Below are positions 24,612 through 33,683 of a DNA stretch of 64,000 nucleotides, piece by piece. The stretch comes from Bacteroidales bacterium (GTDB lineage Bacteria > Bacteroidota > Bacteroidia > Bacteroidales > UBA932), in NCBI GenBank assembly GCA_017651465.1, contig JAGCCX010000045.1, positions 1-64,000 of the forward strand. The letters run 5' to 3'. The position numbers and the translations under genes were made by a program. Each line of letters begins with the position of its first letter. Position 1 is the first letter of the stretch. The notes beneath the pieces are model-generated. The model saw only the letters and a program-made list of their open reading frames with translations. It was not told where the DNA came from and did not search any database.

Positions 24612-25971
24612 AATCGTTCATTTCGTCTAATATGTCATCGGTCGGAGTTTCTCCGCTCTCGAAAGAGTCGAGTTCGTCCAGTCCCGCCTGTACGTTCTCC
24701 TTGAGTTCTATGAGAGGCTGCGCTTCGCGCTGCTCCTTCTCTATGCGCCTCTGGGCGATGCGGCTGAAGGACAGTATGAGTCCGAAAGCCAGGCTGAAGC
24801 ACAGGAAGGCGCTGTTGCCGTGACTGATAAGGGGCAGGGTCTGCCCGGTCATCGGCCCTATGTCTGCATTGACGAACATATGCAGGAAGGCCTGACCGGA
24901 AATCAACAGGCAGAGCCCCGCCACACTTATCTTGGCATAGATGTCCTTGCCACAGTTACGGACTATGATGGAACCCCTGGCAAGCAGGGATACATACAGG
25001 AATATCACAATCAGGGCGCCCCACAGGCCGTATTCCTCGATGATGAAGGAATACATATAGTCTTCGGATATATCGGGCACCACGTAACGCTGGGTGCTCT
25101 GTCCGGGGCCCTTGCCCAGCACGCCTCCTTCCTTGATGGCTATCTTGGCGCTGTAGGGCTGGCGTATCTTGTCAAGGGCCTTGTAGTATTCATCCGAGCC
25201 CGGACGTGCGTCCAGCACCTTCTGCTCCCAGTCGTCGTGCTCCGAGAGCCTGCTGACCGCTGTGCCGATGCGCCCGAGAGCCTTGTGGCCGCTGAGCTCG
25301 TAAATGCCCCAGCATCCGGCTATCAGCACTATTGCGAGCACCGCCAGCAGCGCCATATCCCTGAGGTTGCCGCCGCCGAGCAGGATAACGATGAACATTA
25401 TTCCGCCGATGAAGAGTGCCGCCGAGTTGCTTCCCGGGAGTATCATCAGCAGTATAGCCACGAAGGGGAAATAGATGAACAGGATCTTTTTCCAGATCTC
25501 TTTCTTGGGCCACTTGAGCTCGCCTTTCTTGAGGGCGTCCATAGCCCAGGCGAGATAGAGCACCATAGCCACTTTCACCACCTCGAACACGTGCACCTGG
25601 AAGCCGGCGATCTGGAGAATGCGGCGGGCGCCGTTGAGCTCGATGGAGCGGATGATGGGCGTGTCGATCTTTACCAACAGCAGGCCGAGGAGGGCGAACG
25701 AAACCAGTGCGCCCCACTGGGAGAGCCAGCGGAATATCTTGATGTTCTTGATGTTGTAGCAGACAATTATGAGCGCAAGTCCGGCGGCCACCACAAAGAG
25801 CTGGCTCTTTACGATGTCCAGGCGGGTCTGGCTCCCCTCCAACAGGCGTGAAGTGGAGGAGAATATGCACACGATGGATATCAGGATCAGCATCAGGACG
25901 ATGATCCAGACCACCTTGTCTCCTTCGATACGGTCGAAGAAATTCCAGACTGTGCGTTTCTTGTCCGACAT
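24598..25971 (-). CDS. ftsW: Lipid II polymerase FtsW (SEDS family)
   Basis: Integral membrane SEDS glycosyltransferase of septal peptidoglycan, working with FtsI. The 457 residues have about ten membrane segments; conserved features are the region around LPGSNSAALF, the extracytoplasmic loop ending YVVPDISEDYMYSFIIEEYGLWG, and PLISHGNSAF near the end. A soluble acidic tail of about 50 residues follows. It belongs in this cluster as FtsW rather than RodA by context and pairing with ftsI. Confidence 0.94.
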   Translation of the reverse strand: MSDKKRTVWNFFDRIEGDKVVWIIVLMLILISIVCIFSSTSRLLEGSQTRLDIVKSQLFVVAAGLALIIVCYNIKNIKIFRWLSQWGALVSFALLGLLLVKIDTPIIRSIELNGARRILQIAGFQVHVFEVVKVAMVLYLAWAMDALKKGELKWPKKEIWKKILFIYFPFVAILLMILPGSNSAALFIGGIMFIVILLGGGNLRDMALLAVLAIVLIAGCWGIYELSGHKALGRIGTAVSRLSEHDDWEQKVLDARPGSDEYYKALDKIRQPYSAKIAIKEGGVLGKGPGQSTQRYVVPDISEDYMYSFIIEEYGLWGALIVIFLYVSLLARGSIIVRNCGKDIYAKISVAGLCLLISGQAFLHMFVNADIGPMTGQTLPLISHGNSAFLCFSLAFGLILSFSRIAQRRIEKEQREAQPLIELKENVQAGLDELDSFESGETPTDDILDEMNDYGVQ

Positions 25972-25975
25972 TTTT

Positions 25976-27319
25976 TTATAATCTTCTTACTGCGTTTTTA
26001 AACTGGGTTCCCCTGTCCTCGAAATTCTTGAACAGGTCGAAGCTGGCGCAACAGGGGCTGAGCAGCACCACGTCGCCCGCGCTTGCAATCCGGCTCGCCG
26101 TCTGAACTGCCTGCTCGGCGCTGTTGGTATCCACTATGCGTCCCGATCCCACGATTCCTTCGAATGCTGCGTGTATCTTGCTATTGTCAACTCCCAGGCA
26201 AACGATGGCCTTCACTTTCTCGCGCACGAGGTCGTTGAGGACGCTGTAGTCGTTGCCTTTGTCGGTCCCTCCGACTATCCACACCACGGGACGGGTCTGG
26301 CACTCGAGTGCGTACCAGGCCGAATCGACGTTGGTGGCCTTGGAGTCGTTGATATACATTACGTCACGTATGCTCAGCACGGGCTCCAGACGATGCTCGA
26401 TGGGGGAGAAGCTCTTGAGGGAGTTGCGTATCACCTCGTCTTCTATTCCGGATGCCTTGGCCGCGAGCGCGGCTGCCATCGAGTTGTAAATATTGTGACG
26501 GCCGCCCAGGGCCAGTTCGCGCAGGTAGATTTCGCTCTCGCTCTGCTCGTACTTGACTACGATGCGGTTTCCGTCGAGCCAGGCGCCCTGCTCCAGGTTC
26601 TTCTTCTCCTGGGTGAAGGGGAGCATCTTGGCCTTAAGCACTATACGGCTCAGGTGCTCAATGGTGATGGCGTCATCGGAATCGAAAATGAAGCAGTCTT
26701 CGGGGCGCAGGTTGCGGACAATCTTGAACTTGGCCCTTACGTAGTTCTCCATCTTGTGGTCGTAACGGTCGAGATGGTCGGGAGTTATGTTGGTGATTAC
26801 TGCTATGTCCGGCCTGAAGTCGTAGGTGTCGTCAAGCTGGAAGCTGCTGATTTCCAGCACATAGTAATCGTGCTTCTCGGTGGCCACCTGGAGGGCGTAG
26901 CTCTTTCCGATGTTGCCGCCCAGGCCCACGTTCAGCCCTGCTTCCTTGAGCAGGTAGTGGATGAGGGAAGTAGTGGTGGTCTTGCCGTTGGAGCCGGTGA
27001 TGCAGATCTTCTTGGCGCTGTCGTAGCGCGATGCGAACTCTATTTCGGATACTATGCGCTTGCCCATCGATGCGAGCGCCTTGACCATAGGTGCGGTGGA
27101 AGGTATGCCGGGGCTCTTGACCACCTCGTCGGCATTCAATATCTTCTCGGGAGTATGTCCGCCCTGCTCGTAGGGGATATCCCATTGCTGCAGGGTACGG
27201 GCGTACTCTTCCTTTATCGCTCCGTTGTCGGAGAGGAATACGTCGAATCCTTTAACTTTTGCGAGCACCGCGGCTCCAACGCCGCTCTCGGCCCCGCCCA
27301 ATACAACTACTCTTGCCAT
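25976..27319 (-). CDS. murD: UDP-N-acetylmuramoylalanine--D-glutamate ligase
   Basis: Adds D-Glu to UDP-MurNAc-L-Ala. The 447-residue Mur ligase has an N-terminal VVLGGAESGVGAAVLAK, the ATP loop GSNGKTTTTSL, NITPDHLDRYDH and, in the C-terminal domain, NDSKATNVDS, which is typical of MurD. It lies two bases after mraY and four before ftsW. Confidence 0.97.
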   Translation of the reverse strand: MARVVVLGGAESGVGAAVLAKVKGFDVFLSDNGAIKEEYARTLQQWDIPYEQGGHTPEKILNADEVVKSPGIPSTAPMVKALASMGKRIVSEIEFASRYDSAKKICITGSNGKTTTTSLIHYLLKEAGLNVGLGGNIGKSYALQVATEKHDYYVLEISSFQLDDTYDFRPDIAVITNITPDHLDRYDHKMENYVRAKFKIVRNLRPEDCFIFDSDDAITIEHLSRIVLKAKMLPFTQEKKNLEQGAWLDGNRIVVKYEQSESEIYLRELALGGRHNIYNSMAAALAAKASGIEDEVIRNSLKSFSPIEHRLEPVLSIRDVMYINDSKATNVDSAWYALECQTRPVVWIVGGTDKGNDYSVLNDLVREKVKAIVCLGVDNSKIHAAFEGIVGSGRIVDTNSAEQAVQTASRIASAGDVVLLSPCCASFDLFKNFEDRGTQFKNAVRRL

Positions 27320-27321
27320 AA

Positions 27322-28479
27322 CTATCTAATCTTCAGTACCGCCAGTGTAGAGACGGCCAAAATGATTCCTATTATCCAGAAGCGCGTTACGATACGCGGC
27401 TCCGGAATGCCTTTTTTCTGGTAATGATGATGCAGGGGCGCCATCAGGAATACCCTGCGGCCCTCGCCGTATTTGCGCTTGGTGCGCTTGAAATGAGTCC
27501 TCTGGATGATTACGGACAGGCTTTCCATAAGGAAGATGCCGCACAGCAGGGGGAGTATGAGCTCCTTGCGGATCAGCACGGCGCTTACGCCGATGACTCC
27601 ACCTATGGTGAGAGAACCGGAGTCGCCCATAAACACCTGTGCCGGATATGTATTGTACCACAGGAAGCCTATAAGGGCCCCGACGAACGCAGCCATAAAG
27701 ATCGCCACCTCGCCGGTGCCGGGGATATACATAATATTGAGGTATTTGGCATCGATCACGTCGCCGCTCAGCCAGGCCATCACACCTATGGTCACGCCTA
27801 CTATGGCAGAGGTTCCGGATGCAAGTCCGTCCATTCCGTCGGTAAGGTTGGTGCCGTTGGAGCACGCCAGGGTGACCAGTATGATCATAATCATATAGAT
27901 GCCCCAGGAACAGTAAACACCCATCTGCCCCTTGAAGGGAGAGAGCCAGGAGTAATCGAACTCGTGGGCCTTGACGAAGGGGATGGTGGTGGTGAGTTTG
28001 TCGGTGGGGATGTCGGGGCTGATGCACACGGTGAGCGCCACCACCAGGCCGAGTCCGAACTGGAGGATGAGCTTGGCCCTCTCGCTGAGGCCCTCCTTGT
28101 TGTGCTTGAACACCTTGATGTAGTCGTCGGCGAAGCCTATTCCGCCGCACCACAGGGTGGTTATCACAAGCAGGATAGTGTAGATGCTGTCGAGCCTGCA
28201 GACGAGCAGCACCGAGCCCAGGAGTGAGAGTATTATGATGATGCCTCCCATAGTGGGGGTGCCTTTCTTTTGCATCTGGCCTTCAAGGCCCAGGTCGCGT
28301 ATGGTCTCGCCGATCTGGTGCTTCTGGAGGGCACGGATTATCTTGCCGCCGGCAAAGAATGCTATGAGCATACTTATAACCACGGCCAGCATTGCCCTGA
28401 ACGAAAGGTAATGCATCAGTCCCATTCCGGGAAAGTGAACTCCGAGGCTTTGAAGCCAGTCTACAAAGTGGTAGAGCAT
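27322..28479 (-). CDS. mraY: Phospho-N-acetylmuramoyl-pentapeptide transferase
   Basis: Integral membrane enzyme that moves phospho-MurNAc-pentapeptide to undecaprenyl phosphate, giving lipid I. The 385 residues have ten or so membrane segments. Signature stretches are the acidic GFADDYIKVFKHNKEGLS, NLTDGMDGLASG, GDSGSLTIGG and the C-terminal loop MAPLHHHYQKKG with the HHH metal-site motif. It overlaps murE by 19 bases. Confidence 0.97.
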   Translation of the reverse strand: MLYHFVDWLQSLGVHFPGMGLMHYLSFRAMLAVVISMLIAFFAGGKIIRALQKHQIGETIRDLGLEGQMQKKGTPTMGGIIIILSLLGSVLLVCRLDSIYTILLVITTLWCGGIGFADDYIKVFKHNKEGLSERAKLILQFGLGLVVALTVCISPDIPTDKLTTTIPFVKAHEFDYSWLSPFKGQMGVYCSWGIYMIMIILVTLACSNGTNLTDGMDGLASGTSAIVGVTIGVMAWLSGDVIDAKYLNIMYIPGTGEVAIFMAAFVGALIGFLWYNTYPAQVFMGDSGSLTIGGVIGVSAVLIRKELILPLLCGIFLMESLSVIIQRTHFKRTKRKYGEGRRVFLMAPLHHHYQKKGIPEPRIVTRFWIIGIILAVSTLAVLKIR

Positions 28480-29942
28480 TGTGCGAAAATTTCCTTAACT
28501 ATTTCTTTCTCGTCAAAATGACGCTTTTCTGTTCCTATTATCTGGTAGGTTTCGTGTCCCTTGCCTGCAAGCAGCACGGTGCTGCCGTCGGGCGAGAGCA
28601 TCAGGGCTGCCCTTATGGCCTCCTTGCGGTCGGCGATGAACACCGCCTTGGCAAGTCCGGCGGGGCTGAAACCCGCGCGTATGTCTTTAAGTATGTCTTC
28701 GGTATTCTCCGTGCGGGAGTTGTCGGAGGTTACGAATATCTTGTCCGCCCACTTCTCGGCTACAGCCGCCATCTCCGGACGCTTGGTGCGGTCGCGGTCG
28801 CCTCCGCAGCCGAACAGGCATACGAGGGTCTTGGCGGGAGCCACGTCGCGGAGCGTCTTGAGCACGTTCTCCATCGCATCGGGAGTGTGGGCGTAGTCGA
28901 TCACCGCGCACAGTCCGCGGGGCCCGTGTATGGTCTCGAGGCGTCCGGGAGCGCTTTCGAGCTGCGAAAGGGCTACGAGCACATCTTCCTTGGCTGCGCC
29001 CAGGGCAATTGCCGCCGAATATATAGCAAGCAGGTTGTAGGCGTTGTGCATACCTATGAGCCTGGTCCATACCTCGGTGCCGTCGATGCGCAGCAGCATA
29101 CCCTCGAAACTCTGCTCAAGTATGCGGCAGCTATGGTCGGCCGCGCTGCGGCAGGAGTAGCTCACGCACTTTGCGGAGGTGTTCTGGAGCATCACTTCAC
29201 CGTGCTTGTCGTCTATGTTGGTGATGGCGGTGGCCTCAGGGGAGAGACGGTCGAAGAAGAGCTTCTTGCAGCGCAGGTACTCGGCGAAGGTGCCGTGGTA
29301 GTCGAGATGGTCGTGGGTCAGGTTGGAGAAGATTCCGACCTTGAATTCCAGACCTGTGACCCTTTCCTGCTCCACGCCTATGGAACTGACCTCCATAAAG
29401 CAGTATTCGCATCCTGCAGCCACCATACGGGTCAGCAGGGAATTGATGGTTATGGGGTCGGAGGTGGTGTTGGCGGTTTCGATTCTCTCGCTGCCTACGT
29501 AGTTGGCTATGGTGGAAAGCAGGCCGCACTCATATCCGAGGCTGCGGAACAAGCGGTACAGCAGGGTTACCGTGGTGGTCTTGCCGTTGGTGCCGGTGAT
29601 GCCTACGAGCTTGATGGAACCGCTGGGGTGAGAGTAGAAGCTGTCGGCTGCGAGGGCAACCGCCTTGCGGCTATTGTCGGTAAACAGGTAGGTTACTCCC
29701 TCGGGGCGCTCGGGAATGACAGGCTGCCCCTCTGAGGCTCTCTCGAACATCACGGCCGTGGCGCCGCTCTCAATGGCTTTCCCGATGTAGGCCCTGCCGT
29801 CGGCTCCGCATCCGTTGACGGCTACGAACAGGCTGCCGGGCGTGACCTTGCGCGAATCGTTGGTCACGTCGGTTATGTCTTTGAGCAGCGAGCCCTGAAT
29901 TTCCAGGATGCCGCAATTCTTTATGATGTCGCCCAGTTTCAT
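28461..29942 (-). CDS. murE: UDP-MurNAc-tripeptide synthetase
   Basis: Adds the third residue of the peptide stem, normally meso-diaminopimelate in this phylum. The start is the ATG at 29942, which overlaps the ftsI stop (ATGA), giving 493 residues; an earlier in-frame start would run into ftsI. It shows DSRKVTPGSLFVA, the ATP loop GITGTNGKTTT, NLTHDHLDYHG, DYAHTPDAM and GCGGDRDRTKRPEMA. The residue-selecting motif reads DNSR (407-410) where the classical mDAP enzyme has DNPR; the Arg that contacts the second carboxylate is kept, so mDAP is still the likely substrate. Confidence 0.95.
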   Translation of the reverse strand: MKLGDIIKNCGILEIQGSLLKDITDVTNDSRKVTPGSLFVAVNGCGADGRAYIGKAIESGATAVMFERASEGQPVIPERPEGVTYLFTDNSRKAVALAADSFYSHPSGSIKLVGITGTNGKTTTVTLLYRLFRSLGYECGLLSTIANYVGSERIETANTTSDPITINSLLTRMVAAGCEYCFMEVSSIGVEQERVTGLEFKVGIFSNLTHDHLDYHGTFAEYLRCKKLFFDRLSPEATAITNIDDKHGEVMLQNTSAKCVSYSCRSAADHSCRILEQSFEGMLLRIDGTEVWTRLIGMHNAYNLLAIYSAAIALGAAKEDVLVALSQLESAPGRLETIHGPRGLCAVIDYAHTPDAMENVLKTLRDVAPAKTLVCLFGCGGDRDRTKRPEMAAVAEKWADKIFVTSDNSRTENTEDILKDIRAGFSPAGLAKAVFIADRKEAIRAALMLSPDGSTVLLAGKGHETYQIIGTEKRHFDEKEIVKEIFAQCSTTL

Positions 29943-31819
29943 TTGCTCTCGCTTAATGTAGGTTGGAAACAAGGATCAATGCAATATATTCCGTTCACAA
30001 GGTTCTTGATGGCCCTGGCGGGTATGCCGCCGCCCTGGAACTGCTTGGACGTGGGTTTGCTGAACACGGTGCAGATCACGCTGTAGCGGGGATCGTCGGC
30101 GGGGAAGAAGCCCACGAACGTTCCCTGGTACTTGCGGCGCCCGAGTTCGTCGCGGTAGGAGCCTCCGCTGTAGGTTCCGAACGAGGTGCCGGTCTTGCCG
30201 GCAACCTGGCAGCGTGCGTCTTTCAGGCGGCGCGCCGTACCTTCTTCGGTAACGGCCTTGAGCGCCCGGGTAAGCGTGTCGGCCACGGCCCTGCTGCAGA
30301 TGGTTGACATAAGTGCGGGCCCTCTCTTGTTCTTGACTACGCCGTTCAGCTCTATGTCTTCCACCAGGTAGGGCTTCATCATCTTGCCTTTGTTGGCAAT
30401 GGCGTTGTAGAAGCTCAGTACGTGCATCGGAGTTACCCTGATGCCGTATCCGTAACCCATAACCGCAAGGTCGCTCGGACTCCAGTAGCGGTTCTTGTCT
30501 TTGGGCGACGGGACGATGGGAGAGGCAAGGCCGTCGAGGTCGAAGGCGAAAGCCTCGCCCAGCTTGAAGCTGTGAATGTTCTCCACGAAGCGCATAGGCT
30601 TTTTGCCGTAGTTGGATACCGCCAGCGTGCCGAAAACGTAGTTGGAAGATATCTTGAAGCCGTCGATGACGGAAATAGTATTGGTTTGGTGCAGCCTCTC
30701 GTGGTCGAGCATATGCACATCCTGCGGCACGCCCTTCGCCCCCTTTATGACACCGTGGTTGGTGGGGATGAGCTCCTCCAGGCTGGTGATGTATCCGTCG
30801 GAGAGTACCTGCATAAGGGTTACGGTCTTGAACACGCTGCCCGGCTCTATGGCCCTGCCTATGGCCAGGTTGCTGACTTCTTCAAAGTCGGTCGAAGAGC
30901 CGTCGCGGTAGAGGTTGACCATAGCCCTGATGGCGCCGGTGCTGCTTTCCATCAGCACCAGGCAGGCGCCTTCGAGGTCGTCCTCGGCCGCAATCTCGTT
31001 GTACAGAGCGTTCCAGGCTATATCCTGGTAATCGATGTTGAGGGTGGTGCGTATGTCGCGTCCGTCAACCGGCAGGGTCTTGGTGCTGTCGTTGTCCAGC
31101 ACGCGCCCGAAGTCGGTAACCTTGGTGTATTCCTTGCCCTCCTGGCCGTGGAGTACATAGTCGAACTTGCCTTCCAGGCCCACGTGAGTGTTGCCCACGT
31201 CGGAGCGGTTGTTCCTGACGAATCCTATGGTGCGCCGTGCGAGCTTGCCGTAAGGATAGATGCGTACGTTTTGCTGTTCGGCAATGAATCCGCCCTTGAA
31301 ACGTCCTTCCTTGAAGAGCGGGAAGGCCGCCACGCGGTTGTACACGTTGCGGTCGACGGGCTTGCCGAACTTGAGATATTTCTTGCCGTTGGCGCGGCCG
31401 TTGCGAATGAGCTTCAGATACTCGTCGGCGCTCTTGTCGGGGAACACCTTGGCGAGTTCGACGCTCAGATCGGCGGCTTTCTTCATCCACTCGGCTTCCT
31501 TGGCCGCACCTTCTTTGTCGTCTTTGGCGAATTCCTCGCGGCGTACGGTGCAGTCCATCGCTATCTGGTAGGTGGGGCAGGACATAGCCAGCAGACGTCC
31601 CTGGCAGTCGATGATATTGCCCCGTACCGGCTCTATGAGGCGGGGCCGGCTGCCGGGCGTGAGGGCGCTCTGGATCTTGGGGTCGGGGTTGAAGAATATC
31701 TGGATGCCTACGATCTTGACGAACAAGAGGACCGAAGCCATCAGCAGCAGCACGTAGATCACATAGAGGATAACCCCTATGCGGTCGCGTTTTTTCTTGG
31801 TGTCGGTGTTGGCTTCCAT
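29939..31819 (-). CDS. ftsI: Division-specific transpeptidase FtsI (class B penicillin-binding protein)
   Basis: Cross-links septal peptidoglycan. In 626 residues there is a short cytoplasmic part, one membrane anchor (about 15-38), a pedestal domain containing RGNIIDCQGRLLA, and the transpeptidase domain with SVFK (Ser328 to Lys331), SSN (391-393) and the KTGT triad near 540. No C-terminal PASTA repeats are present, so it is shorter than many Bacteroidota homologues of about 700 residues. It lies between ftsL and murE; the end overlaps murE. Confidence 0.96.
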   Translation of the reverse strand: MEANTDTKKKRDRIGVILYVIYVLLLMASVLLFVKIVGIQIFFNPDPKIQSALTPGSRPRLIEPVRGNIIDCQGRLLAMSCPTYQIAMDCTVRREEFAKDDKEGAAKEAEWMKKAADLSVELAKVFPDKSADEYLKLIRNGRANGKKYLKFGKPVDRNVYNRVAAFPLFKEGRFKGGFIAEQQNVRIYPYGKLARRTIGFVRNNRSDVGNTHVGLEGKFDYVLHGQEGKEYTKVTDFGRVLDNDSTKTLPVDGRDIRTTLNIDYQDIAWNALYNEIAAEDDLEGACLVLMESSTGAIRAMVNLYRDGSSTDFEEVSNLAIGRAIEPGSVFKTVTLMQVLSDGYITSLEELIPTNHGVIKGAKGVPQDVHMLDHERLHQTNTISVIDGFKISSNYVFGTLAVSNYGKKPMRFVENIHSFKLGEAFAFDLDGLASPIVPSPKDKNRYWSPSDLAVMGYGYGIRVTPMHVLSFYNAIANKGKMMKPYLVEDIELNGVVKNKRGPALMSTICSRAVADTLTRALKAVTEEGTARRLKDARCQVAGKTGTSFGTYSGGSYRDELGRRKYQGTFVGFFPADDPRYSVICTVFSKPTSKQFQGGGIPARAIKNLVNGIYCIDPCFQPTLSESK

Positions 31820-31824
31820 TGTCT

Positions 31825-32175
31825 TTACTTTGTTAAACGTGTTGCAGGCTCCGCAGGCTCTGTAACCTTGGATCCCATTTGCTCCAGCATATCTCCCACC
31901 GTGGAGCGGCGGCTGAGTTTCACTACGTCAAATGTCTTCTGGGTGTGGACTATCTCCAGCTCCCGCAGAACGGCCTTGTTGCGCTCGACCTTGGTCATTG
32001 TGCCCTCAATCATAAGTGAGATCCAGATGACCATTGCGATAAGGAAGAAGGCATAGACGATATGGATGAAGTAACGCCCTACGTTGAGGCGGAGCAGGAA
32101 CTCGCCCTTCAGTATGGCGCGGAGGCTGTTGCGGAGCCCCTTGCCCAGATCTTGTATTTTCCAGGTCTTCTCCAT
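31825..32175 (-). CDS. ftsL: FtsL-like division protein
   Basis: A 116-residue bitopic protein: a cytoplasmic start of about 38 residues, one membrane segment (FIHIVYAFFLIAMVIWISLMI) and a periplasmic part that can form a coiled coil (TKVERNKAVLRELEIVHTQ). Sequence similarity among FtsL proteins is low; the topology, size and place between rsmH and ftsI identify it. It would form the FtsQ-FtsL complex that activates FtsW-FtsI. It lies one base after rsmH and five before ftsI. Confidence 0.85.
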   Translation of the reverse strand: MEKTWKIQDLGKGLRNSLRAILKGEFLLRLNVGRYFIHIVYAFFLIAMVIWISLMIEGTMTKVERNKAVLRELEIVHTQKTFDVVKLSRRSTVGDMLEQMGSKVTEPAEPATRLTK

Positions 32176-32176
32176 A

Positions 32177-33079
32177 TCAAATCTTTTCCGCTATCCTTAG
32201 CTTTGCGCTGCGTGCGCGCGTATTGCCTTCAATTTCCTCTTCCGAAGGCACGACGGGCTTGCGCTCCACGCTCTTCAAGGGCGCCGAAGGCCTGCCGTAA
32301 ATATCCTTCTGCTCCACTCCGTCGGTTCGGCCGCTGCGGATGAAGTTCTTCACCATCCTGTCTTCCAGGGAATGGTAGGTGATGACGCACAGGCGTCCGC
32401 CCTTCTTGAGCGCACTGGCGGCTCCCGGGAGGAATTTCTCCAGCGAGCGCATCTCGTCGTTTACTTCTATCCTCAAGGCCTGGTACACCTTGGCGAGGTA
32501 CTTATGCTCCGCGAAAGAAGGCAGGGCTCCCGCAATGGCATTGCCGAGGTCGCCGGTGGAGAGGATCTGCGCCTTAGAGCGTGCGGAAACGATGAGCTGC
32601 GCAAGCTTGTGGGCGCCGTCCACCTCACCGTAGATTTTGAAGATCCTTTCCAATTCTTCTTGCGTATAAGAATTGACAATGTCAGCAGCGGTTTTATCGC
32701 CCTGCACATTCATTCGCATATCGAGGGGACCGTCAAAGCGGAAAGAGAAACCTCTTTCGGCCGTGTCGAACTGGTGGGAACTTACGCCAAGGTCGGCGAT
32801 GACCCCGTCCAGTCCGGCGGGAGCCTCGATTAGAGCATAATTATGTATAAATCGGAAATTGTTGTGTATCAGCTTGAAACGCTTGTCCTCGGGAGCGTTG
32901 GCGAGGGCGTCCTCGTCGCGGTCGAATGCTATCAGGCGGCCCTTGGAGGAGAGCCGCTCAAGAATGGCACGGGAGTGACCGCCGCCTCCGAAGGTAGCGT
33001 CGGCGTAGATGCCGTCAGGGTTAAGAACCAGGGCGTCAACGCTTTGAAACAGTAATACCGGATTGTGATACTCGCTCAT
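32177..33079 (-). CDS. rsmH: 16S rRNA m4C1402 methyltransferase RsmH
   Basis: S-adenosylmethionine-dependent enzyme that methylates N4 of C1402 in 16S rRNA. From ATG 33079 (MSEYHNPVLLFQSVDAL) it has 300 residues; the open frame runs further upstream into mraZ, so this start is preferred. The SAM-binding ATFGGGGHSRAIL, VIADLGVSSHQFD and FSFRFDGPLDMRMN match the family, and RLCVITYHSLEDRMVK is the conserved C-terminal stretch. It sits directly after mraZ in the standard order. Confidence 0.96.
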   Translation of the reverse strand: MSEYHNPVLLFQSVDALVLNPDGIYADATFGGGGHSRAILERLSSKGRLIAFDRDEDALANAPEDKRFKLIHNNFRFIHNYALIEAPAGLDGVIADLGVSSHQFDTAERGFSFRFDGPLDMRMNVQGDKTAADIVNSYTQEELERIFKIYGEVDGAHKLAQLIVSARSKAQILSTGDLGNAIAGALPSFAEHKYLAKVYQALRIEVNDEMRSLEKFLPGAASALKKGGRLCVITYHSLEDRMVKNFIRSGRTDGVEQKDIYGRPSAPLKSVERKPVVPSEEEIEGNTRARSAKLRIAEKI

Positions 33080-33090
33080 CGCCCCTGCTC

Positions 33091-33540
33091 CTATTTGCGG
33101 GAGAGGCTTCTGGCGATAGAGATGAAACTGTCGTTCGTGATGCGGGAGGACTCGAACTCCGCCTTTGCCCAAACTTCCAATTTAAAACCAACGCCGAAGA
33201 ATACCACTTCCTTGGTAATACCTATTGCGTCAAGAAGTTCACGACAGATGGAGATACGTCCCAGTTTGGGATCCGGCTCGACAATGTCCACGTCACGCAT
33301 GAATTCTCTCCAGAACGTGTCGTGGTCGGGGTTGAAGAAGTCCAGATCTTCTTTGATCTTTTCGGTCTGCCTGGTCCACTCTTCGAAAGTGTACATCTCC
33401 AGGCAGCGGGCATAGATACTTTTTTTGATTACAAACCTCATATCGCCACCCGACGGCATATCCTTCCTGATGGCGGCAGGGAGCACCAGGCGTCCCTTGT
33501 CGTCAACCCTGACAGGATATTTTCCGTAAAAAGTGACCAT
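33091..33540 (-). CDS. mraZ: Transcriptional regulator MraZ
   Basis: First gene of the division and cell-wall cluster. From ATG 33540 it has 149 residues with the doubled AbrB-like fold: MVTFYGKYPVRVDDKGRLVLPAA in the first half and LGRISICRELLDAIGITKEVVFFG in the second. MraZ binds repeats upstream of its own gene and represses the cluster in other bacteria. An alternative GTG-type start eight codons earlier would run across the promoter region and is less likely. Confidence 0.94.
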   Translation of the reverse strand: MVTFYGKYPVRVDDKGRLVLPAAIRKDMPSGGDMRFVIKKSIYARCLEMYTFEEWTRQTEKIKEDLDFFNPDHDTFWREFMRDVDIVEPDPKLGRISICRELLDAIGITKEVVFFGVGFKLEVWAKAEFESSRITNDSFISIARSLSRK

Positions 33541-33561
33541 AATAATTCTTATACGCAGTCG

Positions 33562-33614
33562 CAAAGATATAAAAAATTTTCCACTTTATTACATTTTGTT
33601 ACAATTTTTTCCAC
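33562..33614 (-). promoter_or_regulatory. mraZ promoter and repeated GTGGAAAA sites
   Basis: On the minus strand TATCTTTG (33569-33562) is an exact -7 box 21 bases before mraZ. Two copies of GTGGAAAA lie upstream at 33584-33577 and 33614-33607, 30 bases (about three helix turns) apart. A second exact -7 box, TAACTTTG, is at 33621-33614. MraZ is known to bind short G-rich direct repeats before mraZ, so these copies are candidate sites. Confidence 0.5.
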
Positions 33615-33633
33615 AAAGTTATCAACAGGGCAT

Positions 33634-33669
33634 AAAAAAAGCCCCGGCGCTTAAGTACCGGGGCTTTTT
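33634..33669. terminator. Bidirectional terminator between rpoN and mraZ promoter region
   Basis: GCCCCGG (33641-33647) pairs with CCGGGGC (33658-33664) around a ten-base loop, with seven A before and five T after. Minus-strand reading ends the rpoN transcript with a T run; the plus strand has one too. Confidence 0.85.
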
Positions 33670-33683
33670 GATGAGTAATAAAA

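Noticed and set aside
30422..32056. 544-codon plus-strand frame across ftsI and ftsL
   Set aside because: Antisense shadow that spans two real genes and their junction; no motif seen.
33619..33627. DnaA-box-like TTATCAACA before mraZ
   Set aside because: One copy with one mismatch only, and it overlaps a -7 box; no cluster of boxes or AT-rich unwinding region supports an origin.
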